DNA of 64,000 nt from Nocardia gamkensis NBRC 108242 (GTDB lineage Bacteria; Actinomycetota; Actinomycetes; Mycobacteriales; Mycobacteriaceae), in assembly GCF_001612985.1 (NCBI RefSeq), contig NZ_BDBM01000029.1, positions 1 through 64,000 of the forward strand, read 5' to 3'. Both the position numbers and the translations under genes were made by a program. Within the stretch, counting starts at the first letter, position 1; each line of letters starts with the position of its first letter. The notes below the pieces were generated by a model. It saw only the letters and a program-made list of their open reading frames with translations, was not told the origin of the DNA and did no database searches. Positions 57,492 to 64,000 of the stretch are shown here, piece by piece.

Positions 57492-58010
57492 TCACCGCAG
57501 CAGGACGTCGGCGTCGGCGGGCAGGGCGTCTACCGGCCACCAGCGCAGGTCGGTGGATTCGTGGCTGCGCACCGGGATCGCGCCCGCGGGGGCGGTGATG
57601 CGGAACAGGAGGTCCAAGTGCCTGGTGGGCGTACCGAGCGAACAGGTGATGGGATGCGCCTGCGCGCCGTAGAGGCCCGGATGCAGGCGCAGGTCCGCGA
57701 TGCCGGACTCCTCGGTCGCTTCCCGCAGCGCGGCGCCCGCGACCGTCTCGTCCCGCTCCTCACAGTGACCGCCGAGCTGGATCCAGCGCCCGACCCGCGG
57801 ATGCAGGGTGAGCAGTACCTCGCGACCGTCGTGGGAGAACACCACCGCGGAGGCGGTGATGTGCCCGGGCGCGTGCTCACGGAGGCAGCCACGCGGTGCG
57901 GAGCCGAGGAAGGCCAGCATCGCCTCGCGCAGCGAGCGCTCCGGATCTGTCGCGGGACCCCAGGTCGCGAGCAGCTCCGTCGCCGAGGCGTGCAGCGATT
58001 CCGCGCTCAC
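57492..58010 (-). CDS. Nudix hydrolase
   Basis: 172 aa. Nudix box in the order G-GHCEE-RDETVAGAA-LREATEESGI, with the metal-binding EES. The C-terminal part (RHLDLLFRITAPAGAI) resembles the branch often next to F420 genes in actinobacteria. Substrate unknown (a nucleoside diphosphate derivative is usual). GTG 58010. It follows fbiB by 37 bp on the same strand, so it probably belongs to the F420 operon. Confidence 0.88.
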   Translation of the reverse strand: MSAESLHASATELLATWGPATDPERSLREAMLAFLGSAPRGCLREHAPGHITASAVVFSHDGREVLLTLHPRVGRWIQLGGHCEERDETVAGAALREATEESGIADLRLHPGLYGAQAHPITCSLGTPTRHLDLLFRITAPAGAIPVRSHESTDLRWWPVDALPADADVLLR

Positions 58011-58047
58011 CGGTGACCCCCCGTGGCGCGGAAGGCGATCCGTCCGA

Positions 58048-59394
58048 TCACAGCTCGACCAGCCCGGAGCCCGCGCCGGGCGCCTGGCGCGGGGTCAGCT
58101 CCTCGAGTGGATGGCCGATGGCGACGGCGCCCAGCGGACTCCAGTCCTCGGCCAGGCCCAGAACCTCACAGGTGACCTCGGGCGCGAAGATCGTGGACCC
58201 GATCCAGCAGCTGCCGATTCCCTCGGTGGCCAAGGCGACCAGCAGCCCCTGCACCGCGGCGCCCACCGCGACGGTGAACATGGTGCGCTCGTCGGCGCGC
58301 CTGCGCTCGTCCGGGTAATCGTGCGCACCGTCCGGCACGCAGAACGGAATGATCACCTCGGGTGCGTCGAACAGGATGCGCCCGCGCGCGACCCGGCGCT
58401 CGATCCGCTCCGGCGGCAGGCCGTCCGCGGCCAGATCCGCGCGCCACTTCCGCGCCATCGCCTCGAGCAGTCGAGTGCGCAGCTCCGGCGTGCGCAGCCA
58501 CACGAACCGCACGGGCCGCGTGTGGTGCGGAGCGGGCGCGGTCAGCGCGATCGACACCGCCGAGCGGATCCGCTCCGGATCGACGGGCGCGTCGGAGAAC
58601 TGACGGATCGAGCGACGCAGCAGGATCGCCTCCCTGCGACCGCGTTCGATCGCCTCCGCGGTGCCCAGCCAGAACAGATCGTCGGTGCCGCCGCGGAGCA
58701 GATCGGTGGCGGCGGAGCCGTCGTCGACGATCGGCAGCCCGCGCACCACGGCCACCGGAACACCGCCGAGCTTGCCCTTGACCAGGTCCGCTGCCCCGGC
58801 CAGCTCGTCGGCCACGGCCACCTGGGTGACGAACAGTTCGTTGCCCTGGCCGTCGACCGCGCCCGCGTAGTCGTGCAGCACGCGCAGGCCCGCGGCGCCG
58901 ATGGCCGCGTCGGTCTGCCCGTTGCGCCAGGCGCGGCCCATCGTGTCGGTGACGACCACCGCGACCGTCACGCCCAGTCGTTCGGCGAGCGCGGCGCGCA
59001 GCGCCTTGGCGCTGGCGTCCGGGTCGGTGGGCAGCAGCACGAGCTCGCCCTGTTCGACGTTCGAGCCGTCGACGCCGGAGGCCGCCTGCACGATCCCCAG
59101 CTTGTTCTCGGTGATCAAGGTGCGCCCCTTGCGCGCGAGCACCCGTACCGCCTCCTGGTCGATGAGCCCGCGCCGGACGGCGTCGCGCTCCTCGGGATCC
59201 AGCGGCGCTTCCACGATGCGCCCCTCCACCTTGGCGACGATCTTGCTGGTGACCACCAGCACGTCACCGTCGGCCAGCCAGGGCGCGCAGCGGGCGATCT
59301 GCTCGGCGAGGTCGTCGCCGGGCCGGAATTCGGGCAGTCCGGTGACGGGCAGGATGCGCAGCTCTCCGGCCGCGTGGTCGTTCGGTGTGCTCAC
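58048..59394 (-). CDS. fbiB: Bifunctional coenzyme F420:L-glutamate ligase FbiB
   Basis: 448 aa. The N-terminal CofE-like ligase (about 1-245) has VLVVTSKIVAKVEGR and TDTMGRAWRNGQTDAAIG. The C-terminal nitroreductase-fold domain (about 255-448) has RRSIRQFSDAPVD and binds FMN; it turns dehydro-F420 into F420 during tail extension. GTG 59394 overlaps the fbiA stop in GTGA. Confidence 0.96.
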   Translation of the reverse strand: MSTPNDHAAGELRILPVTGLPEFRPGDDLAEQIARCAPWLADGDVLVVTSKIVAKVEGRIVEAPLDPEERDAVRRGLIDQEAVRVLARKGRTLITENKLGIVQAASGVDGSNVEQGELVLLPTDPDASAKALRAALAERLGVTVAVVVTDTMGRAWRNGQTDAAIGAAGLRVLHDYAGAVDGQGNELFVTQVAVADELAGAADLVKGKLGGVPVAVVRGLPIVDDGSAATDLLRGGTDDLFWLGTAEAIERGRREAILLRRSIRQFSDAPVDPERIRSAVSIALTAPAPHHTRPVRFVWLRTPELRTRLLEAMARKWRADLAADGLPPERIERRVARGRILFDAPEVIIPFCVPDGAHDYPDERRRADERTMFTVAVGAAVQGLLVALATEGIGSCWIGSTIFAPEVTCEVLGLAEDWSPLGAVAIGHPLEELTPRQAPGAGSGLVEL

Positions 59395-60389
59395 AGGGCG
59401 ACTCCAGCGAGATCCAGCGCCTGACGCACCATTTCGGCGGTGGTGGGCGGGTCGGTCATCAACAAGGGCACGCTGCGTACCTCCACGCCGGGCACCTCGG
59501 CGGTGTCGGTGCTGTGGATCAGCCAGCCGTCCAGGATTCCGGTGGCCGAGCGGGCGCCGTAGTACCGGCCGATCGCCTCGGCCGTGGTTTCCACACCGAT
59601 CACCGACAGGCACTCGTCGGCCATACCGCGTAGCGGCTTCCCGTCGATCACGCCGGACACGCCGATCACCTTGGCCGGGGTGGTGCGCAGCGCGCCGCGG
59701 ATACCGGGCACGGCGAGGATGGCGCCGATGCTCACGACGGGGTTCGACGGTGCGAGGAGAACCACGTCGGCGGATTCTATGATATCGATCACATTTGGGG
59801 CAGGTTTGGCTTCATCGGCGCCAATTGTGGCGAATCCATGGGTGTCGATGTTCGCGCGGTAGCGAACCCACCACTCTTGAAAATGGATCGCGCGCCGTTC
59901 GCCAGGGTTGTCCGGATCGGTCACCACGACATGCGTTTCGCAGCGATCGTCGGTTGCCGGGATCAGTTTCACGCCGGGCTGCCACCTGTTGCACAGCGCC
60001 TCGGTCACCGTCGAGAGCCGGTATCCGGCGCGCAACATTTCGGTACGGATCAGATGCGTGGCGATATCGCGGTCCCCCAAGCCGAACCAGTCCGGCTGGG
60101 CCCGATACTTCGCGAGCTCCTCCTTGGCGTGCCAGGTTTCGCCCACGCGACCCCAGCCGCGCTCGGTATCGATACCTCCGCCGAGCGTATACATGCAGGT
60201 GTCGAGGTCGGGGCAGATCCGAAGGCCGTGCATCCAGACGTCGTCGCCGACGTTCACGATCGCGGAGACTTCCGCCTCGGGCAGTAGCTCCCGGACGCCC
60301 TGAAGGAAACGCGCGCCACCGACGCCGCCGACCAGCACGGCGACCCGGGGTCCGTTCGCGGGTGTGGCGTCCGCTTGTTGTCCAGTCAC
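59391..60389 (-). CDS. fbiA: 2-phospho-L-lactate/phosphoenolpyruvyl transferase FbiA (CofD)
   Basis: 332 aa. Starts with VAVLVGGVGGARFLQG and contains NVGDDVWMHGLRICPDLDTCMYTLGGGID, hallmarks of CofD. It joins the phosphoenolpyruvyl or lactyl group to the deazaflavin Fo. GTG 60389. First gene of fbiA-fbiB-Nudix, divergent from whiB2. Confidence 0.96.
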   Translation of the reverse strand: MTGQQADATPANGPRVAVLVGGVGGARFLQGVRELLPEAEVSAIVNVGDDVWMHGLRICPDLDTCMYTLGGGIDTERGWGRVGETWHAKEELAKYRAQPDWFGLGDRDIATHLIRTEMLRAGYRLSTVTEALCNRWQPGVKLIPATDDRCETHVVVTDPDNPGERRAIHFQEWWVRYRANIDTHGFATIGADEAKPAPNVIDIIESADVVLLAPSNPVVSIGAILAVPGIRGALRTTPAKVIGVSGVIDGKPLRGMADECLSVIGVETTAEAIGRYYGARSATGILDGWLIHSTDTAEVPGVEVRSVPLLMTDPPTTAEMVRQALDLAGVAL

Positions 60390-60734
60390 ATCCGCACAGC
60401 CTATGCGCTGGCGTGGCGGCTCCCGTTCGCGGCAAATTTGCTGTTTATTTGCTATTGCAGATCACAAGATCGTCTCGGAATGCGGGTGCGGATAGTAACG
60501 GAATAGCGACGGCGGCTTGACCATCGACGCGTCCGGCGTGTCTAATCACAGTCATGTCATTCCGGGTTCGCGCGAGAGATCAACGCGCGAACGGTATTTC
60601 GAACACCTGTTCGCATCGGTGTGACAAGCTCGGGGACGTCCGCGGGACAACGTCGCGGGGTATGGCCGTCGGTGCATGTGTTGGTCCGACGGAAAGAATC
60701 ATTCTGCGCTAACACACAGTGAGGAGGCGGAGCG
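60390..60734. promoter_or_regulatory. Divergent control region of fbiA and whiB2
   Basis: 345 bp without a gene. On the plus strand TTGACC (60517-60522), 18 nt and TCTAAT (60541-60546) is a plausible promoter for whiB2, leaving a leader of about 180 nt. An A+T-rich patch (60432-60456, GCTGTTTATTTGCTATTGC) lies close to fbiA and may hold its promoter. No known riboswitch fold was seen. Confidence 0.45.
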
Positions 60735-61115
60735 ATGGCCAACGAGATGGTCTCGCCGACCGATTCCACAGCAGGCGCAGCACGTGGCGTCTGCGCAGAC
60801 AACGGCGGCTGGAAGGACCAAGAGGGGGGTGACGGAGTCACGACGCCCCGGCTCAGCCTGGTCGTGACCGGCTTCGACGAGATGTTCGAATCCATCGAGG
60901 AGCAGTGGCAGGAGCGCGCCCTGTGCGCGCAGACCGATCCGGAGGCGTTCTTCCCCGAGAAGGGCGGCTCCACCCGTGAGGCCAAACGGATCTGCATGGG
61001 CTGCGAGGTACGCGACGAGTGCCTGGAGTACGCGCTCGCGCACGATGAGCGCTTCGGTATCTGGGGCGGCCTCTCCGAACGGGAGCGCCGCCGCCTCAAG
61101 CGCGGCATCGGCTGA
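60735..61115 (+). CDS. whiB2: WhiB2/WhmD iron-sulfur regulator of division
   Basis: 126 aa. [4Fe-4S] ligands Cys64, Cys87, Cys90 and Cys96, GIWGG turn and basic tail RERRRLKRGIG. It is the WhiB2 (WhmD) type needed for septation, by position between fbiA and the Rv3259-like gene. GAGGAGG precedes ATG 60735; the first 40 residues are poorly conserved and an inner GTG near 60837 is possible. Confidence 0.93.
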   Translation: MANEMVSPTDSTAGAARGVCADNGGWKDQEGGDGVTTPRLSLVVTGFDEMFESIEEQWQERALCAQTDPEAFFPEKGGSTREAKRICMGCEVRDECLEYALAHDERFGIWGGLSERERRRLKRGIG

Positions 61116-61238
61116 CAGACGTACGCGGCGCCCGGAGCCGCCCGCCCACCAGGGCGCTCCGGGCGCGCGCGACACGACCGAAGTCCTCCCACCGCCTCGG
61201 TGCGGACGGCCGCGGCCCGCTGGCCTAGATTTTGTCTC

Positions 61239-61718
61239 ATGGCACGTTCCCGTAAGCGTCGACCGCCCACCGCGCGGTCGGTGATCCGCCGTGGCCGCGG
61301 AGTACGCGGGCCGATGCTGCCACCCACCGTTCCCGCTTGGCGGACCCGCGGCCAGAAGTTCGACCGGCTGGTGCTGGAGGCCTTCGCCCCCTTGGACTCC
61401 CGCTGGCACGACCGGCTCACCAAACTCGACATCGCGGTCGACGACGTTCCGAAAATTCGTCCGCTGCACCCCGATTCGGTCACCTGGCCGGACGAGGTGG
61501 TCGCCGACGGCCCGGTCCCGCTCTCCCGGCTCATCCCGGCAGGCGTCGACCGGCACGGCGCGGCGACCAGAGCGCGGGTGGTGCTGTTCCGCAAGCCGCT
61601 CGAACTACGCGCCAGCGACCCCGACGATCTGGTGGATCTGCTGCGCGAAGTGCTGGTCCAGCAGGTCGCGACCTACCTGGGCGTCGACCCGGACGTGATC
61701 GATCCGGAAGCCGAGTGA
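61239..61718 (+). CDS. Zincin-like metallopeptidase-family protein with lost zinc motif (Rv3259 type)
   Basis: 159 aa. Basic N-terminus (ARSRKRRPPTARSVIRR) and the core of the metallopeptidase family PF06262 kind. Where active members have HExxH, this protein has LREVLVQQVATYLGVD, so the zinc ligands are gone. It is conserved beside whiB2 in mycobacteria; likely a binding or structural role. ATG 61239. Confidence 0.82.
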   Translation: MARSRKRRPPTARSVIRRGRGVRGPMLPPTVPAWRTRGQKFDRLVLEAFAPLDSRWHDRLTKLDIAVDDVPKIRPLHPDSVTWPDEVVADGPVPLSRLIPAGVDRHGAATRARVVLFRKPLELRASDPDDLVDLLREVLVQQVATYLGVDPDVIDPEAE

Positions 61719-62010
61719 GTCGCACCCATCCACGCGGCGGCGGTCCTCGAATGCCGTTGCGGGGCAAGCGCGGGCACGTGTAGGCCGGCCGGTCGCCGGG
61801 TACCCCTGCACTTCCACTCCGCGACAGACCACTCGCGCGCGCGTCCGGGAAACCGATGCCCGCGCGTCCGGGGGACGTCGTCCACAACGCCGCAGAGCGC
61901 GTCGCGCGCACTGCGGAACGCCGTGCTGCCCTCGTTTCGTGGCATGCGGACCGAGATTCCTCGAGCGTGTCTGTCCCCATCGACGCGCCAGGGGGGTTAC
62001 TCTCATCGGC

Positions 62011-62400
62011 GTGATTCCCATGCGTCGTTGCTGCCGTCCAGGCTGCAAGAATCCGGCCGTCGCGACGCTCACCTATGTGTACTCGGACTCGACGGCAGTG
62101 GTCGGACCACTCGCGACGGTCGCCGAACCGCACTCCTGGGATCTCTGCGAAACGCACGGCTCACGCATCACCGCTCCGAAAGGCTGGGAACTGGTTCGCC
62201 ACGAAGGCGGATTCTCCTCCAGCACACCGGACGACGACGATCTGACCGCGCTCGCCGAGGCGGTGCGGGAGGCCGGGCTGCGCCGCCGACCGCCGGAGCG
62301 CGAGCAGCGCGGCTACCACGACTACTCTCCCCCGCCGCCGCGTACCACGCGAACGGGTCGCCGCGGCCATCTGCGCGTCCTGCCCGACCCGCCGTCCTGA
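62011..62400 (+). CDS. DUF3499 family protein (Rv3258c type)
   Basis: 129 aa. Zinc-ribbon-like Cys/His set: RRCCRPGC near the start and SWDLCETH further on, then ITAPKGWELVRHEGG. The tail is Pro/Arg-rich. Function unknown, always next to manB in this group. GTG 62011 or ATG 62020. Confidence 0.86.
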   Translation: MIPMRRCCRPGCKNPAVATLTYVYSDSTAVVGPLATVAEPHSWDLCETHGSRITAPKGWELVRHEGGFSSSTPDDDDLTALAEAVREAGLRRRPPEREQRGYHDYSPPPPRTTRTGRRGHLRVLPDPPS

Positions 62401-62451
62401 TCGGCGAGGACGGTGTCGGACCGGTCCGGCGCAACCACTAGGGTGTTGGGC

Positions 62452-63828
62452 ATGACAGTCGCCCGCTCTGCCGAATTCGTGAACGCGGTGATCAAGGCCT
62501 ACGATGTTCGCGGTGTGGTCGGTGAACAGATCGACGCGGAATTCGTCAGGGACGTCGGCGCGTCCTTCGCCCGGCTGATGCGCGCCGAGGGCGCGCACCG
62601 GATCGTCATCGGTCACGACATGCGCGACTCCTCACCCGAGCTGTCGGCCGCCTTCGCCGACGGCGCGCTCGGCCAGGGCCTGGATGTGGTGCACATCGGC
62701 CTCGCGTCCACCGACCAGCTGTACTTCGCTTCCGGCCGCCTGGACTGCCCGGGCGCCATGTTCACCGCCAGTCACAACCCGGCCCGGTACAACGGCATCA
62801 AGCTGTGTCGCGCCAAAGCCCTTCCGGTCGGGCAGGACACCGGTCTGGCCACCATCAAGAACGAGCTGATCGAGGGCGTGCCCGCGTACGCGGGCGAGCG
62901 CGGCGCCGCGACCGAACTGGACCTGCTGGCCGAATACGCGGAGTTCCTGCGCGGCCTGGTCGAACTCGGCGGCATCCGGCCCCTCACCATCGCGGTGGAC
63001 GCCGGCAACGGCATGGGCGGGCACACGGTGCCCGCGGTGCTGGGCGCGCTGCCCCAGGTGAAGATCGTGCCGCTGTACTTCGAGCTGGACGGCAACTTCC
63101 CGAACCACGAGGCCAACCCGCTCGACCCGGCCAACCTGGTGGACCTGCAGAAGCTGGTCCGCGAATCCGGCGCGGACATCGGCTTGGCCTTCGACGGCGA
63201 CGCCGACCGCTGCTTCGTGGTCGACGAGAACGGCGAGCCGGTATCGCCGTCGGCGATCACCGCCCTGGTCGCCGAGCGCGAGCTGGGCAAGGAGCCCGGC
63301 GCGGTGATCATCCACAACCTGATCACCTCCCGCGCGGTGCCGGAGCTGGTGCACGAGCTGGGCGGGACGCCGGTGCGCACCCGGGTCGGCCACTCGTTCA
63401 TCAAGCAGGAGATGGCCGCCACCGGAGCGGTGTTCGGCGGCGAGCACTCCGCGCACTACTACTTCCGCGACTTCTGGGGCGCCGACTCCGGGATGCTCGC
63501 TGCGCTGCACGTGCTGGCCGCGCTCGGCGAGAAGGACCGGCCGGTGTCGGATCTGATGGCGTCCTACGCGGCCTACGCGGCCTCCGGCGAGATCAACTCC
63601 ACGGTGGCCGACGCCGCGGCGCGGACATCGGCCGTGGTAGACGCCTTCGCGGACCGGGCGCACTCGGTCGACCGCCTCGACGGGGTGACCGTGCAGCTGG
63701 CCGACAACGCCTGGTTCAACCTGCGCGCGTCGAACACCGAGCCGCTGCTCCGGCTGAATGTCGAGGCCCGATCGGCGGAGGAAGTAGACGCACTCGTGAC
63801 CGAGATCCTGAGCATCGTGCGCTCCTGA
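62452..63828 (+). CDS. manB: Phosphomannomutase/phosphoglucomutase ManB
   Basis: 458 aa. Phosphoserine loop TASHNPARYNGIKL, metal loop AFDGDADRC, sugar loop GGEHSAHYYFRD and phosphate-binding NLRASNTEPLLRLN. It makes mannose-1-phosphate for GDP-mannose, used in phosphatidylinositol mannosides and lipoarabinomannan. ATG 62452, 51 bp after DUF3499. Confidence 0.96.
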   Translation: MTVARSAEFVNAVIKAYDVRGVVGEQIDAEFVRDVGASFARLMRAEGAHRIVIGHDMRDSSPELSAAFADGALGQGLDVVHIGLASTDQLYFASGRLDCPGAMFTASHNPARYNGIKLCRAKALPVGQDTGLATIKNELIEGVPAYAGERGAATELDLLAEYAEFLRGLVELGGIRPLTIAVDAGNGMGGHTVPAVLGALPQVKIVPLYFELDGNFPNHEANPLDPANLVDLQKLVRESGADIGLAFDGDADRCFVVDENGEPVSPSAITALVAERELGKEPGAVIIHNLITSRAVPELVHELGGTPVRTRVGHSFIKQEMAATGAVFGGEHSAHYYFRDFWGADSGMLAALHVLAALGEKDRPVSDLMASYAAYAASGEINSTVADAAARTSAVVDAFADRAHSVDRLDGVTVQLADNAWFNLRASNTEPLLRLNVEARSAEEVDALVTEILSIVRS

Positions 63829-63836
63829 CTGGAATA

Positions 63837-63950
63837 GTGGAATCACAGGCCTTGGATTCGCCCGGCTCGGTCTCGGTGTGGCAGCTGGACCGGGTGGGCG
63901 CGGGGGCGGAAAAGATACAGCGCGATGAGGGGAGGTGGGACGCCCGATGA
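63837..63950 (+). CDS. Possible 37-aa leader-like small protein
   Basis: A GTG 8 bp after the manB stop opens a 37-codon frame (VESQALDSPGSVSVWQ...) whose TGA overlaps the next ATG in ATGA. The overlap suggests coupling, but no ribosome site precedes the GTG and I know no homologue, so it may be chance. Confidence 0.3.
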   Translation: MESQALDSPGSVSVWQLDRVGAGAEKIQRDEGRWDAR

Positions 63951-64000
63951 TCGCTGGAACACCGGTGCTCGACCTCGACGATGCCGCTTCACTCGAGGCC
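63947..64000 (+). CDS. Start of next gene, TobH-like protein (partial)
   Basis: Only 18 codons (MIAGTPVLDLDDAASLEA) lie in the window. GGGAGGTGGG upstream of the ATG is a strong ribosome site. In mycobacteria the gene between manB and manA (Rv3256c, a sugar-isomerase-like protein) holds this place and starts with a similar acidic phrase; the call rests mainly on position. Confidence 0.6.
   Translation, partial: MIAGTPVLDLDDAASLEA

Overview
The window is about 70% G+C, densely coded chromosomal DNA from a mycolic-acid actinomycete, most likely Nocardia. The evidence is the set and order of genes: moeZ, a DUF3152 metalloprotease, a TetR gene, DUF3107, a ferritin-like gene, rhlE, whiB1, pdtaS, the sigH-rshA pair, aroA, rsgA, secA1, hpf, comF, lpqB-mtrB-mtrA, tmk, sahH, the alkB-rub genes, fbiA-fbiB, whiB2 and manB. 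From memory this follows the Mycobacterium tuberculosis Rv3205c-Rv3259 segment, with rearrangements and insertions. No rRNA, tRNA, CRISPR array, prophage or transposase was seen.

Layout. 0-17.5 kb: a CHAP-domain protein that looks like a type VII effector, a kinase-like protein, MoeZ, the DUF3152 membrane protease, regulators, YceI, an alpha/beta hydrolase, the RhlE helicase, a Rv3212-like propeller protein, a deazaflavin-type reductase, and a phosphatase-acetyltransferase-endonuclease V run. 17.5-24.6 kb: lipid kinase, WhiB1, PdtaS, a biotinyl carrier protein, the 24-residue ribosomal protein bL37, RshA/SigH, YbaK, a small secreted protein and an SRAP protein. 24.7-39.2 kb: aldehyde dehydrogenase, AroA, RsgA, SecA1, then a lipid block (wax ester synthase/DGAT family, DUF6912, ferredoxin-type reductase, two acyl-CoA desaturases). 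39.3-44.8 kb: a BluB-like flavoprotein, a thiolase and an island-like operon of two DNA-binding regulators, an ImmA/IrrE metalloprotease and a seven-helix membrane protein. 44.8-53.5 kb: ribosome hibernation factor, ComF, the MtrAB-LpqB cell-envelope signalling operon, thymidylate kinase, SahH. 53.6-57.4 kb: two alkane monooxygenases around two rubredoxins and a TetR repressor. 57.5-64 kb: Nudix hydrolase, FbiB/FbiA for coenzyme F420, WhiB2, a degenerate metallopeptidase, DUF3499, phosphomannomutase and the start of a further gene.

Two signals stand out outside the genes. (1) A dispersed intergenic repeat at four loci folds into a long hairpin plus a small GNA-triloop hairpin. Its stem changes between copies are compensatory or G-U compatible on one strand only, as expected for a selected RNA structure. 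(2) A palindrome of the form AACYTAC-N6-GTAA lies upstream of the desaturase reductase (once), the second desaturase (two overlapping copies on the start region) and the thiolase (a perfect copy). This suggests a small fatty-acid regulon. The palindrome over the alkB-rubA-rubB-tetR promoter and two probable CTG start codons (rhlE, rsgA) are further points to check.

Gene functions rest on motif reading and family knowledge without database searches. Starts were chosen from ribosome binding sites, overlaps and remembered homologues.
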